This document shows, in pieces, positions 51,357 through 60,388 of a stretch of DNA of 64,000 nucleotides. The stretch spans positions 1-64,000 of the forward strand of contig CAVQSV010000005.1 of NCBI GenBank assembly GCA_963716095.1, given 5' to 3'. Made by a program: the position numbers and the translations under genes. This stretch comes from Sva-07 sp963716095. Lineage in GTDB: Bacteria; Actinomycetota; Acidimicrobiia; Acidimicrobiales; Ilumatobacteraceae. Position 1 is the stretch's first letter; the number at the start of each line of letters is the position of its first letter. The notes under the pieces are model-generated. The model ran no database searches, was not told the DNA's origin, and saw only the letters and a list, made by a program, of their open reading frames with translations.

Positions 51357-52139
51357 TCAGGCGCCGATGGTGCGGCGCTGCAACTTGCGCATCCCGCCCA
51401 GCCAGCGTTCTGGATCACTGGCCTTCAGCGCCATGTAGTCGGCCACCTCGGGGTGGGGGAGCACGAAGAACTGCTCGGCCTCGACGGCATCGGCGACCTC
51501 GCGTGCGACATCGGCTGGTTCGAGCACGACGCCGGCGGCCTTGACCACGTTGCTGCCGCTGACCTCGTCGTCGCCGGCGTGCAGCATTGCGGTGTTGACG
51601 CCTTGCGGGCACAGGCACGTCACCTTGACGCCCGCATCGCCGTAGGTGACCGCCATGTACTCGGCGAATGCCACCGCCGCGCGCTTGGTGAGCGTGTACG
51701 GGCCCGACCCGATCTGCATCAGCAGACCCGCTGCGGACGCAGTCGAGCAGAAGTATCCCTCGCCACGCTCGAGCCAGTCGGGGAGCAGGTACTTGGCCGC
51801 CCAGCGGTGAGCGTGGACGTTGACGTTGAATGCCAACTCCCAATCGTCCTCCGGTGTTTCGATCACGCCGCGCCCGGTTCCGACACCGGCGTTGCAGAAG
51901 AACAAGTCGATCGAACCGAGTGCGTCGCGTGCCGCGTCGACGAGGGCCCGGTTGCCTGCTTCGGTGCTCACGTCGGCGGTGATCGCGATCGCGCGTTCGA
52001 GCGAGGCGGCCACATCGTCGGCGCCGGCGAGATCGGCGACGACCACGTCGGCCCCGCGGGCGTGGAACTCGCCGGCCAGCGCTTCGCCGATACCCCGTCC
52101 CGCTCCGGTGACCACGACGTTGCGTCCGCTGAATTCCAT
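51357..52139 (-). CDS. Short-chain dehydrogenase/reductase
   Basis: 260 aa Rossmann-fold oxidoreductase. The cofactor motif is TGAGRGIGEAL with DVVVADLAG at strand 2, NAGVGTG and the catalytic Ser/Tyr/Lys set in CSTASAAGLL and YTLTKRA. Asp after strand 2 suggests NAD preference. Substrate unknown. ATG 52139 begins MEFSGRNVVVTG. It is divergent from a small acidic gene across 144 bp. Confidence 0.93.
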   Translation of the reverse strand: MEFSGRNVVVTGAGRGIGEALAGEFHARGADVVVADLAGADDVAASLERAIAITADVSTEAGNRALVDAARDALGSIDLFFCNAGVGTGRGVIETPEDDWELAFNVNVHAHRWAAKYLLPDWLERGEGYFCSTASAAGLLMQIGSGPYTLTKRAAVAFAEYMAVTYGDAGVKVTCLCPQGVNTAMLHAGDDEVSGSNVVKAAGVVLEPADVAREVADAVEAEQFFVLPHPEVADYMALKASDPERWLGGMRKLQRRTIGA

Positions 52140-52283
52140 GCTCGCATCGTAGGTTCGCCCGACAGCACAGTGGCTGACCGGTGCGCTCGCAACTGCGGAA
52201 GCGATGTGAACGTCGTGTGACACCTTCCTCATGACCGCGGACATGCGTGTACGCAGCGCTTGACGCGGGTACCGTGTCAACCA

Positions 52284-52487
52284 ATGACTGACGAGCGCAT
52301 CGACACCAACAACGAGGCCGTGATCACCGAAGCCCTGAGCGTCATCGACGGCGCCCTGGCCAAGATGATGCAGCGTGAACTCGTGTCGACGGGTGAGGTT
52401 GCCGATCTACTGCTCGACGTGCGCACACTGCTCACGACCGAGCACGGCGAACTCGTCGAAGAAATCGTCACCACCGACGCCGTCTGA
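52284..52487 (+). CDS. Small acidic hypothetical protein
   Basis: 67 aa, helical and acidic (ITEALSVIDGALAKMMQREL, TGEVADLLLDVRTLL), no domain recognised. The pattern is like short actinobacterial helical proteins of unknown role. ATG 52284 follows GTACCGTGTCAACCA without a strong ribosome site. It is convergent with the PAP2 gene, 50 bp away. Confidence 0.7.
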   Translation: MTDERIDTNNEAVITEALSVIDGALAKMMQRELVSTGEVADLLLDVRTLLTTEHGELVEEIVTTDAV

Positions 52488-52537
52488 GCGGCACGGGTGG
52501 TGGGTCGGCACTGACGCGCCAACGGGGCCGAATGGGG

Positions 52538-53158
52538 TCAGGGAGCGAGTCGGCGGGCGATCCGTCGGCCGACCAGACCGAGCAGCGCCCCGACCAGCGC
52601 CCCGGCCACCACGTCTGAGCCGTGATGGATGCGTACGTAGGCCCGGCTGAGCCCGACGATCGCGGCGATCTTCCACCAGATCATCCCCACCCTCGGGCCG
52701 TCCCAACCGGACAGGACCATTGCAGCGAATGCGGCCGAGCTGGCATGTCCCGACGGGAACGAGGAGGTCGTCGGTCGTCGAACCTGCAGTCGATCGTCGC
52801 CGGTCTGCGTCGGACGCTCGCGACGGAACAACCGCTTGACACCTTGATTGACGATCAGGCTCTCGGCACCGAGCAGCAACGCGAGCACGACCACTTGGTC
52901 GGGACGGCCCTTGGCGATGCCGCGTGCGATGCCGAGGCCGTGCCAGATCAGCGAGAAGTCTCCGACGTGGCTCGCGGTGGCGAAGACCCGATCGGCGAGG
53001 GGATGACCGCGGAGCTGCTCGAGCAGCGCGTCGATGCGCTCGTCGAACGCGTCGACCTGCGGGCCGAACTGGCTCTGCCCGGGAACGAGTGGAAACGGGC
53101 CGGCACCCACCGGTTGTGGATCGGCGGGCCCGGAAGTGGGCGTGGCGTCGCCGACCAT
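52538..53158 (-). CDS. PAP2-family phosphatase
   Basis: 206 aa membrane phosphatase. The three signature motifs are KRLFRRERP, PSGHASS and SRAYVRIHHGSDVVAG, with 4-5 hydrophobic helices between. It removes phosphate from lipid phosphates (phosphatidate or polyprenyl diphosphate). ATG 53158 overlaps the stop of the RecB-like gene by one base (TGATG). The Pro-rich N-terminus is outside the fold. Confidence 0.92.
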   Translation of the reverse strand: MVGDATPTSGPADPQPVGAGPFPLVPGQSQFGPQVDAFDERIDALLEQLRGHPLADRVFATASHVGDFSLIWHGLGIARGIAKGRPDQVVVLALLLGAESLIVNQGVKRLFRRERPTQTGDDRLQVRRPTTSSFPSGHASSAAFAAMVLSGWDGPRVGMIWWKIAAIVGLSRAYVRIHHGSDVVAGALVGALLGLVGRRIARRLAP

Positions 53159-54036
53159 CACGTGGAGCCCGACGCAACGGGTTCGGCCAGGAGTGCTTCG
53201 TGGGCGGCGACCGCCTCGGTGGCAGCGAGCGATGGGTCGCCGCCGAAGGCCGGGCACCACCGTTGGAACGAACACCAGTCGCACAGCTTGCTCTGTCGGG
53301 GGCGGAAGTCGCCGGTGGTGCAGGCCCGTTCGACTGCCGACCACACCGCCGTCGTGCGCGTGGTGATGAACTTCACCGACTGCGCTGACGGCACCGTTTC
53401 GATCGTTTCGCCCGACGCCAGGTACATCAGCCGGATCTTGGCCGGTCGCTTGCCGAACACCGCTTCACACAGGAACGAGTAGAAGTGAACGCCGGCAAGG
53501 CTCTTCTGTTCGAAGTTTCCCGACGGCGCCCGCCCCGTCTTGTAGTCGGTGACGACCAGCTCGCCGTCGGCGTCGAGTTCGAGCCGGTCGATGATGCCTC
53601 GCAAGGTCAGGTCGCCGACGGGTGCCTCCATCCAGAGCTCGAGCCCGATCTCACGAACGGTGGTCGGGTCTTCCATGGCGAAGTACTTGTCGATCAAGCC
53701 ATGACAGTCGCGGTCGAACTTGTCGACATCGGCGCCCTCGAGGCGTAGACCGACGTAGTCGGGATGACTGCGGTACTCGTCGAGCGCAGTGGCCATGTCG
53801 GTGGCCAATGCGTCGGGCGTGCGTTCGGCCGCAGGCCGCACGAACAACAACTCGAGTGCCCGGTGCACGATCGTTCCCTTCGTGGTGGCGACGCCGGGAG
53901 GTTCGGGCAGTTTCTCGATGCTCGAGAACCGGAATTGCATCGGGCACGATGTGAACGACGACACCCGTGACGGCGACAGCGACATCGGCACCGGAAACGT
54001 GGGTGCGGGAACAGCGGTGTCGGTCATGTCCGCCAT
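53158..54036 (-). CDS. RecB-type PD-(D/E)XK exonuclease (Fe-S, Cas4-like)
   Basis: 292 aa. Nuclease motifs: LSPSRVSSFTSCPMQFRF at the start, GTIVHRALELLF (His), IIDRLELDADG and VVTDYKTGR (Asp...Lys). A first Cys in SCPMQF plus CDWCSFQRWCPAF at the end make a four-Cys iron-sulfur cluster, as in Cas4/AddB-like nucleases. It probably acts in DNA repair; no CRISPR is nearby. ATG 54036 is supported by the preceding palindrome and the family start. Confidence 0.9.
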   Translation of the reverse strand: MADMTDTAVPAPTFPVPMSLSPSRVSSFTSCPMQFRFSSIEKLPEPPGVATTKGTIVHRALELLFVRPAAERTPDALATDMATALDEYRSHPDYVGLRLEGADVDKFDRDCHGLIDKYFAMEDPTTVREIGLELWMEAPVGDLTLRGIIDRLELDADGELVVTDYKTGRAPSGNFEQKSLAGVHFYSFLCEAVFGKRPAKIRLMYLASGETIETVPSAQSVKFITTRTTAVWSAVERACTTGDFRPRQSKLCDWCSFQRWCPAFGGDPSLAATEAVAAHEALLAEPVASGST

Positions 54037-54075
54037 CGTAGAGGCGGGCTGTCACACAGATGAGACGACGTCGAC

Positions 54076-54106
54076 GTGACGAGTGGTGTCCGACACCACT
54101 CGTCAC
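54076..54106. repeat. GGTGTC-N-GACACC palindrome (family 3, copy 3)
   Basis: Perfect 15-bp arms GTGACGAGTGGTGTC / GACACCACTCGTCAC around a single C. The stop codon of the alpha/beta hydrolase (54103-54105) lies inside the right arm. It is 3' of that gene and upstream of the RecB-like nuclease start. Confidence 0.85.
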
Positions 54107-54942
54107 ATCGCGGCGTTGCGGACCAGTTCGGCCATCGCGGCCGGGTCGATGAACGGGGTGAAGTGGTTCCACTCGTCGTGCTCGACGTAGGTTGCGTTCG
54201 GGAGCGCTTCGGCGATCTCCCGCGCGATCGCGGCGGGACCGAATTCGTCGACCCTGCCGGCGACGACGACCACCTTGGTGTCGATGTGGGGGAGCTCAGC
54301 CCAGGTGGTGTGGGCGCCGCCGGTGTCGAAGGTGCGAGCTTCGTGTTCGGGGTCGCACTTCAGGCGAACACCCTCGGGCGATGGACGGAAGCCGTGGGCG
54401 ACGTAGAGCCGCAACACGTCGGGGTCGAAGGCCATCATCGGTGGCTTCGATGAGTAGTTGGCGATCGCATCGTCGAACGAGTCGAACGTCGCTCGCCGCT
54501 TGCGGGCCCCTCTCGACAAGACGGTGCCGTTGTTCTCGGTGCCCTCGTGCGGATCGATCTCGCGGGGCGGGAACACGATCGGCTCGAACACGACGATCAC
54601 GTCGAACAAGCCCGGATCTCGATGAGCAGCCATCAGGAGTCCGGCGCCGCCCATCGAATGGCCGAACCCCACCAGCCCGCCGTCGGGGGCGATGGCACGA
54701 GCCGCAACGAGAGCATCGTCGCCGTAGCGCTCCCATTCGACGGCCCAGTCGTCGGGTCGGGCGGTGTCGCCGTGGCCGCGATAATCGAGCGCGAACGACG
54801 TGAACTCGTCGCTCAGCTCATCGGCGATCGGCAGATAGCAGTAGCCGTGGAAGCCGGTGGCGTGCGAGAGCAACAGCGGTCGGCCGGCTCCGCCGAACTC
54901 GTGAATCGCGACACTGACATGATCGGAGGAGGCGACGCGCAC
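54103..54942 (-). CDS. Alpha/beta hydrolase
   Basis: 279 aa. The nucleophile elbow is GHSMGGAG, the oxyanion region LLLSHATGFHG, and the general-base His is in EWNHFTPF with an acidic residue in AGRVDEFGP. No signal peptide, so intracellular. Substrate unknown. GTG 54942 is the start. The end of the gene is embedded in a family-3 palindrome, and a second copy lies just upstream of the start. Confidence 0.88.
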   Translation of the reverse strand: MRVASSDHVSVAIHEFGGAGRPLLLSHATGFHGYCYLPIADELSDEFTSFALDYRGHGDTARPDDWAVEWERYGDDALVAARAIAPDGGLVGFGHSMGGAGLLMAAHRDPGLFDVIVVFEPIVFPPREIDPHEGTENNGTVLSRGARKRRATFDSFDDAIANYSSKPPMMAFDPDVLRLYVAHGFRPSPEGVRLKCDPEHEARTFDTGGAHTTWAELPHIDTKVVVVAGRVDEFGPAAIAREIAEALPNATYVEHDEWNHFTPFIDPAAMAELVRNAAM

Positions 54943-54982
54943 CCGGTCATCATGGCGACGAAACCGGCATCGGTGCGAATCC

Positions 54983-55013
54983 GTTACTCCTGGTGTCTGA
55001 CACCAGGAGTAAC
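54983..55013. repeat. GGTGTC-N-GACACC palindrome (family 3, copy 4)
   Basis: Perfect 15-bp arms GTTACTCCTGGTGTC / GACACCAGGAGTAAC around a single T. It lies 4 bp beyond the acyl-CoA dehydrogenase stop on the minus strand and may stop that transcript. Confidence 0.85.
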
Positions 55014-55016
55014 AAT

Positions 55017-56144
55017 TCAGGGTCGGGGTTCGCGGGGGAGGCCGAGGAGGCGTTCGCCGATGATGTTGCGCTGCACCTGGCTGGAGCCACCGGCGATCCG
55101 GCCGCCCGGAGCGGCCAACATGCCAGCCGCGCTCGCTCCGTCGAGCATCGCCTCGGCGCCGTCGAGGTCGCCACGCAGCATGGCCACGTCGAACATCATC
55201 TCGGTGATCCCGAGTTTCATCAGCGACGCCGCCGTCGACGCGACCGGTCCCTGACGCTGCGCCATCGCCTTCATCGACGTCCCACTGGCGAGCAGCGTGG
55301 CGAGCGACTGGCGTTCGACGACTGTCAGGTCACGACCCTCCGCCAGATGCGCCATCTGGTCGAGACGACGTTCCAGACCGATCACCGACGTACCGATGTG
55401 GCCCCGCTCGCTGGTCAGGACCGCCATCCCGACACCCCAACCGCCGTGCAGCGGTCCGAGCAGGCAGTCGGCGGGCAGCTCGACGTCGGTGAAGAACACC
55501 TCGTCGAACTCCGCCTCACCGGTCATCTGTTGCAGTGGGCGCACCTCGATGCCGGGCAGATCCATCGGACAGAGGAAGAACGAGATGCCGTCGTGCTTGG
55601 GCGCGTCCTCCAATGGTCGCGTGCGGGCCATCAGGATCCCCCAGTTGCTGTACCGCCCGCCGGAGCACCACACCTTCTGGCCGTTGACGATGTAGCGGTC
55701 GCCATCGAGTTCGGCCCGGGTCGACAACGACCCCAGGTCGCTGCCGGCGCCCGGCTCGGAGAACAGCTGGCACCAGACGTGCTCGGTCGCCAGCGTGGAA
55801 CGCAAGTGTGCCGACTGCTGCTCCGGTGTGCCGTATCGCATGATCGCCCCGCCGGTGAGGACGAAGCCGACCATGTTGAACACCGCAGGCACCCCGGCGC
55901 GAGCGCACTCGAGCAACCAGGCGCCGTTGTGCTCGGCCGTCAAGCCCCGGCCGCCGTGTTCGACCGGCCAGTGGATGCCGGCGTATCCGGCATCGGTCAG
56001 TCGGCGTTGCCAGTCGAGCCCTGCGCCGACCAGGTCGGGCGGGCAGATCGCGCCATAGTCACGCGGTGCATGCTGCCGGTTGGCTACCAGCCACTCTGCT
56101 GCCTGCGCCTGGAAGTCCTCGACCTCGATCACGTCGGTCAGCAT
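55017..56144 (-). CDS. Acyl-CoA dehydrogenase
   Basis: 375 aa FAD enzyme that introduces a double bond in acyl-CoA. The FAD/substrate motif CQLFSEPGAGSDLGS and VNGQKVWCSGG are clear; the C-terminal IAGGSSQVQRNIIGERLLG is the typical FAD-binding tail. The likely catalytic base is among the acidic residues near 240-250. ATG 56144 is chosen; a GTG 27 bp upstream is possible. It belongs to a group of acyl-CoA catabolic genes to 64 kb. Confidence 0.93.
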   Translation of the reverse strand: MLTDVIEVEDFQAQAAEWLVANRQHAPRDYGAICPPDLVGAGLDWQRRLTDAGYAGIHWPVEHGGRGLTAEHNGAWLLECARAGVPAVFNMVGFVLTGGAIMRYGTPEQQSAHLRSTLATEHVWCQLFSEPGAGSDLGSLSTRAELDGDRYIVNGQKVWCSGGRYSNWGILMARTRPLEDAPKHDGISFFLCPMDLPGIEVRPLQQMTGEAEFDEVFFTDVELPADCLLGPLHGGWGVGMAVLTSERGHIGTSVIGLERRLDQMAHLAEGRDLTVVERQSLATLLASGTSMKAMAQRQGPVASTAASLMKLGITEMMFDVAMLRGDLDGAEAMLDGASAAGMLAAPGGRIAGGSSQVQRNIIGERLLGLPREPRP

Positions 56145-56205
56145 GCCAGCCGGTGACGCAGTGCCTGGCACCGGCGTCGCCGCGTGATGGATCAGGAACC
56201 GGTCG

Positions 56206-57102
56206 TCAGGAGAGGGCCTTCAGGAAGAGGGCGGTCTCTTCGGCGATCTGCGCGGGAACGGCGTAGCCGTCCTGCTCGGTGACCGTCGACCAGTTGGCGG
56301 CGAGATCCTCGGGGGTGAGATCGGCGGTGTTGGTGTAGCCGACGGTCTCGGCGATGAACACCTCGGCCACGCGGCCACCACCGACGGAGAAGACCCGGCC
56401 GGTTGCGTCGCACGACTCGTGCGACAGGTACGTGACCAGCGGCGAGATCAGTTCGGGCTGCAGCTTGTCGCCGAGGCCGCCGAGGATGTCCTCGGTCATG
56501 CGGGTGAGCGCGAGCGGGGCGATCGCATTGGCCTTGATGTTGTACTTCGCTCCTTCGACGGCGAGCACGTTGGTGAACCCGACGAGGCCCATCTTGGCGG
56601 CGCCGTAGTTCGCCTGGCCGAAGTTGCCGAAGATGCCGGCTGCCGACGACGTCGAAACGATGCGGCCGTAGCCCTGCTCGCGCATGATCTTCCATGCCGG
56701 CTGGGTGACGTTGAATGCACCGCGCAGGTGCACGTCGATCACCGGGTCGAACAGCGCAGCGTCCATGTTGTGGAACGACTTGTCCCGCAGGATGCCTGCG
56801 TTGTTGACGACGATGTCGACCTTGCCGAAGGCGTCGACGGCGCTCTGCACGATCGCTGCTCCGCCTTCGGGCGTGGCAACCGAATCGGTGTTGGCGACGG
56901 CTTCACCGCCGGCGGCCTGGATCTCGTCGACGACGAGTTGCGCAGCGCCCTTGTCGCTGCCGGTGCCGTCGACGGAACCGCCGAGGTCGTTCACCACGAT
57001 GAGCGCGCCCCGCTTGGCCATCATCAGCGCATGCTGCTTGCCGAGGCCGCCACCGGCGCCCGTGATGATCGCTACCTTGCCGTCGAATCCGAGATCAGTC
57101 AT
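56206..57102 (-). CDS. SDR-family 3-hydroxyacyl-CoA dehydrogenase type
   Basis: 298 aa. Cofactor motif TGAGGGLGKQHALMM, NDLGGSVDGTG (Asp at strand 2), VNNAGILRD, and catalytic residues in VSTSSAAGIFG and NYGAAKMGL. The pattern and the extended C-terminus match the dehydrogenase domain of peroxisomal-type multifunctional beta-oxidation proteins (FOX2/HSD17B4). ATG 57102 begins MTDLGFDGKVAIITG. It follows another SDR gene on the same strand with a 49-bp gap. Confidence 0.93.
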   Translation of the reverse strand: MTDLGFDGKVAIITGAGGGLGKQHALMMAKRGALIVVNDLGGSVDGTGSDKGAAQLVVDEIQAAGGEAVANTDSVATPEGGAAIVQSAVDAFGKVDIVVNNAGILRDKSFHNMDAALFDPVIDVHLRGAFNVTQPAWKIMREQGYGRIVSTSSAAGIFGNFGQANYGAAKMGLVGFTNVLAVEGAKYNIKANAIAPLALTRMTEDILGGLGDKLQPELISPLVTYLSHESCDATGRVFSVGGGRVAEVFIAETVGYTNTADLTPEDLAANWSTVTEQDGYAVPAQIAEETALFLKALS

Positions 57103-57151
57103 GGCGCCCAACGCTAACGGCGCGGGCCGGCAACCGAGAAAATTCGCCCGA

Positions 57152-57955
57152 TCACTGGTCGTGGACGTTGTGCCACGCGAATCGGTCGAAGCCACCTTCG
57201 GAGTCGATGACCTGCCCGCGAATCCAACTGCCCTCGTCGCTGACGAGGAAAGCTGCCAGGTTCGCGACGTCGTCGGGTGTGCCCCACCGGCGGTCGGGGA
57301 ACATCGCTGCAACGGTGTCGTGCACCTGGCCGTCGGCGTAGCCGGTGTCGACCGGACCGGGGTTGATGCAGTTGGCGACGATCCGCGATGCCGACAGGGC
57401 ATGGTCGATCGAACGGGTCATCTGGTGCAGTGCGCCCTTCGACACGGCGTAGGCGATCTCGCCGTCCATCGGTCCGATGTGCTGGCCGCTCGTGAACCAC
57501 AGCATGCGGCCGACCGGCGGTTCGCTCGACGGGATGCTCACGTGGCGTTGGGCGAATCGCTGAGCGAGCAACACCACGCTGCGCACGTTCGCTGCCCAGC
57601 ATCGATCGAGTTCTTCCGCAGTGACCTCGTCCAACGAGGTGTGGCTCGACCGGGCGTGCACGGCGGCCACGATGTCGAGACGACCGTGCAGCTCGACGAC
57701 CTCGTCGATGAGCGTGCGAGGGGTCGCCGGGTCCTCCAGGTCGTGGCGGCCGACCTCGAACGGCAGTGGATCGAGCTCCTGTTCACCCCACGGCATCTCG
57801 GCGTCGTGCGGCGACCAACCGGTGGCGACGACGGTCGCGCCGAGTTCGTGGAATCGTTGGGCGATGGTCGCGGCGATTCCGATCGGTCGGGACACGCCGG
57901 TGACCAGTGCAACTCGCCCATCGAGTCGCCGGCGATCAGGAAGGGAAACGGCCAT
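57152..57955 (-). CDS. Short-chain dehydrogenase/reductase
   Basis: 267 aa. The cofactor loop is TGVSRPIGIAA instead of TGxxxGIG, ARSSHTSLDE replaces the usual NNAG, but the YxxxK catalytic pair is intact in AYAVSKGALHQ and the C-terminus GPVDTGYADG, WGTPDDVANL fits the family. The unusual loops may mark an altered cofactor. Substrate unknown. ATG 57955 begins MAVSLPDRRRLDGRVALVTG. Confidence 0.88.
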   Translation of the reverse strand: MAVSLPDRRRLDGRVALVTGVSRPIGIAATIAQRFHELGATVVATGWSPHDAEMPWGEQELDPLPFEVGRHDLEDPATPRTLIDEVVELHGRLDIVAAVHARSSHTSLDEVTAEELDRCWAANVRSVVLLAQRFAQRHVSIPSSEPPVGRMLWFTSGQHIGPMDGEIAYAVSKGALHQMTRSIDHALSASRIVANCINPGPVDTGYADGQVHDTVAAMFPDRRWGTPDDVANLAAFLVSDEGSWIRGQVIDSEGGFDRFAWHNVHDQ

Positions 57956-58002
57956 CCGACGATCCTCTCACCTCAGGACCGAACCGCGGCGATGGGAATG
58001 CG

Positions 58003-60372
58003 TCAGCGGTCGATGCGCAACGGCTCGTCGGCGGTCACGAGCGCGACGTCGTCGCCGACCTGAACGGGCACGCCGCTGCCGGCCAACACCTGCAGCGTGA
58101 GGCCCTCGGCGTCGACGTCGACCTGCAACGTCGAGCCGTGCCGTTGGAGTCGGAAGCTGAGCGATTCCCATGCGCTCGGCAGTCGCGGGGAGAACTCGAG
58201 GTGGTTGCCCTGCTCGACCATGCCGGCGAAACCGTTCACGATGCCGGCCCAGACACCGCCCGCGTTCGCCACGTGGACACCGTCGGCGGTGTTGCCGTGC
58301 GAGTCGCACAGGTCGAGGTACAGCGACCGCGTGAAGTACTCGAGGGCGAGCTCGTCGTAGCCGACCTCAGCAGCAACCACCGCCTGGACGCACGACGACA
58401 ACGACGAGTCACCGGTGGTGATCGGGTCGTAGAAGTCGAAGTTCCGGCGCTTCTGCTCGACCGGGAACCGCTCGGATCGCAAGAACATCGCCAGCACGAC
58501 GTCGGCCTGCTTCAACACCTGGTGCCGGTAGATCACCAGTGGGTGATAGTTGAGCAACAGCGGGAAGTCCTCCGGCGGCGTCGCCTCCCAGTCCCACGGC
58601 TCGAGTTGCAGGAATTCGGAGTCCTGCGGGTTGATCCCGAGCTCGTCATCGAACGGGATGAACATGGCGTCGGCAGCTGCATCCCACTCGTCGAGTTCCT
58701 GCAGATCGAGCTCGGTTGCCCGGCACAGCGCGTCGAACGCCTCCGGGTTCCACTGGGCGAGGAAACGAACGGTCCGGGCGGCATATCGGAGGTTGAACCT
58801 CGCCATCACGTTCGTGTAGAAGTTGTCGTTGACGACGGTCGTGTACTCGTCGGGCCCCGTGACCCCGTGGATGTGGAACGTCTGCGAGCCGTTCTGCCCG
58901 TAGAAGCCGAGGTCGGCCCAGAGGCGGGCGGTCTCGACGAGGATCTCGGCGCCTTCGTGCGACAGGAACTCGATGTCTCCCGACGCCTCGAGGTAGCGGC
59001 GCAGCGCCAGCACGATGGCTGCATTGATGTGGTACTGCGCCGTCCCTGCCGCGTAGTAGGCCGAGGCTTCTTCGCCGTTGATCGTGCGCCAGGGGTACAG
59101 CGCCCCGTTCTGGCTCATCTCGAACGCACGTGTGCGGGCGGAGTCGAGCATCTGCCATCGGAAGCGGACGACCTTCCGAGCGGCTTCGGGCATCGTGTAC
59201 GCGAGGAACGGCGCGACGTACACCTCGGTGTCCCAGAAGTAGTGGCCGTCATAGCCGCCGCCGGTGACCCCCTTCGCGGCGATGCCCTGCTCCTGGGTTC
59301 GTGCAGAGGCCTGCGCCAACTGGAACAGGTTCCACCGCAGTGCCTGCTGGGCTCGGTCGTCGCCGCGCAGTTCGATGTCGGAACTGTCCCAGAACTCGTC
59401 GAGCCAGTCGCGCTGTTCGGACATGATCTGGTCGATGCCATCGGCCTCGGCGCGCTCGAGGGTGCGGGAGCAGCGATCGGCGAGCTCCTCGGCCGGGACG
59501 CCGTTCGACGTGTGGTACGACACCAGCTTGGTGATCTTGATCGGGTCGCCCGGTGTGGCACGCACGGTGAACACCGTCTTCGCGAGGTCGGCGTCGAGGT
59601 GGGTCGTGACGTCGACCTGGCACGAGGTCTCGATGCGGTGTCGCGTGCCGCAGGCCAGCGTCATCCGGCTGTTCGCGCACCGGTACCCGAGCACGATCTC
59701 GTTGCCGTTTTCGCGTTGGAGGCGAGGTTGCAGCACGCGCTGGCTGAACTTGCGAGACTGACGGGGGTCCTTGCCTTCCCCGAGTGCCGCGGCTTCCACG
59801 TGGTACTCGTCCTCGCCGTCCTGGCGGTTGAGGAGTTGCGAGGACACCACCACCGGTGCTGCCGTATCGAGCAGTGTGATCTCGAACGTCATCACGGCGA
59901 GATGGCGGTGCACGAAGCTCACCATGCGCTGCGACGACACCCGCACACGTTTGCCTGCCGGCGTGCGCCAGATCATGTCGCGGGTCAGTGAGCCGTTGCG
60001 GAAGTCGAGTGCGCGCTCGTAGCTGTCGAGATCGGCGGTCGGCAGCAGCAGCGGTTCGTCGTCGACGTACAGCTTGAGCAGCTTCGAGTCGGGCACGTTG
60101 ACGATGGTCTGGCCGGTCGTGGCGAAGCCGAACGCATCTTCGGCGTGCATGATCGGCCAGGTCTCGTGGAACCCGTTGAGGTAGGTGCCGTGGCTGTGCG
60201 CCTCACGGCCTTCCTCCGGGTTGGCGCGCATGCCCAGGTACCCGTTGCCGACGGCGAACAGTGTTTCGGTGGTGCCGAGGTCGTCGTTGGAGTAGGCGCG
60301 CTCGACCAGGCGCCACGGCTCGGCGGGGAAACGGTGGGCCGGGAGTCCGAGCGGTGGTGGCAGGCGGTTCAC
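58003..60372 (-). CDS. Glycoside hydrolase family 65 (maltose/trehalose/kojibiose phosphorylase type)
   Basis: 789 aa. N-terminal beta-sandwich (~1-280) with the family opening NDDLGTTETLFAVGNGYLGMR, then the (alpha/alpha)6 barrel; GYDGHYFWDTEVYVAPF and the general acid Glu in HGVTGPDEYT are hallmarks. It phosphorolyses an alpha-disaccharide; which one is undetermined. With otsA at 7-8 kb, trehalose is a candidate, but family specificity is broad. The start GTG 60372 lies 16 bp after the synthetase stop; ATG 60426 would overlap it. Confidence 0.93.
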   Translation of the reverse strand: MNRLPPPLGLPAHRFPAEPWRLVERAYSNDDLGTTETLFAVGNGYLGMRANPEEGREAHSHGTYLNGFHETWPIMHAEDAFGFATTGQTIVNVPDSKLLKLYVDDEPLLLPTADLDSYERALDFRNGSLTRDMIWRTPAGKRVRVSSQRMVSFVHRHLAVMTFEITLLDTAAPVVVSSQLLNRQDGEDEYHVEAAALGEGKDPRQSRKFSQRVLQPRLQRENGNEIVLGYRCANSRMTLACGTRHRIETSCQVDVTTHLDADLAKTVFTVRATPGDPIKITKLVSYHTSNGVPAEELADRCSRTLERAEADGIDQIMSEQRDWLDEFWDSSDIELRGDDRAQQALRWNLFQLAQASARTQEQGIAAKGVTGGGYDGHYFWDTEVYVAPFLAYTMPEAARKVVRFRWQMLDSARTRAFEMSQNGALYPWRTINGEEASAYYAAGTAQYHINAAIVLALRRYLEASGDIEFLSHEGAEILVETARLWADLGFYGQNGSQTFHIHGVTGPDEYTTVVNDNFYTNVMARFNLRYAARTVRFLAQWNPEAFDALCRATELDLQELDEWDAAADAMFIPFDDELGINPQDSEFLQLEPWDWEATPPEDFPLLLNYHPLVIYRHQVLKQADVVLAMFLRSERFPVEQKRRNFDFYDPITTGDSSLSSCVQAVVAAEVGYDELALEYFTRSLYLDLCDSHGNTADGVHVANAGGVWAGIVNGFAGMVEQGNHLEFSPRLPSAWESLSFRLQRHGSTLQVDVDAEGLTLQVLAGSGVPVQVGDDVALVTADEPLRIDR

Positions 60373-60388
60373 GTCAGCGCCGGTGCTC

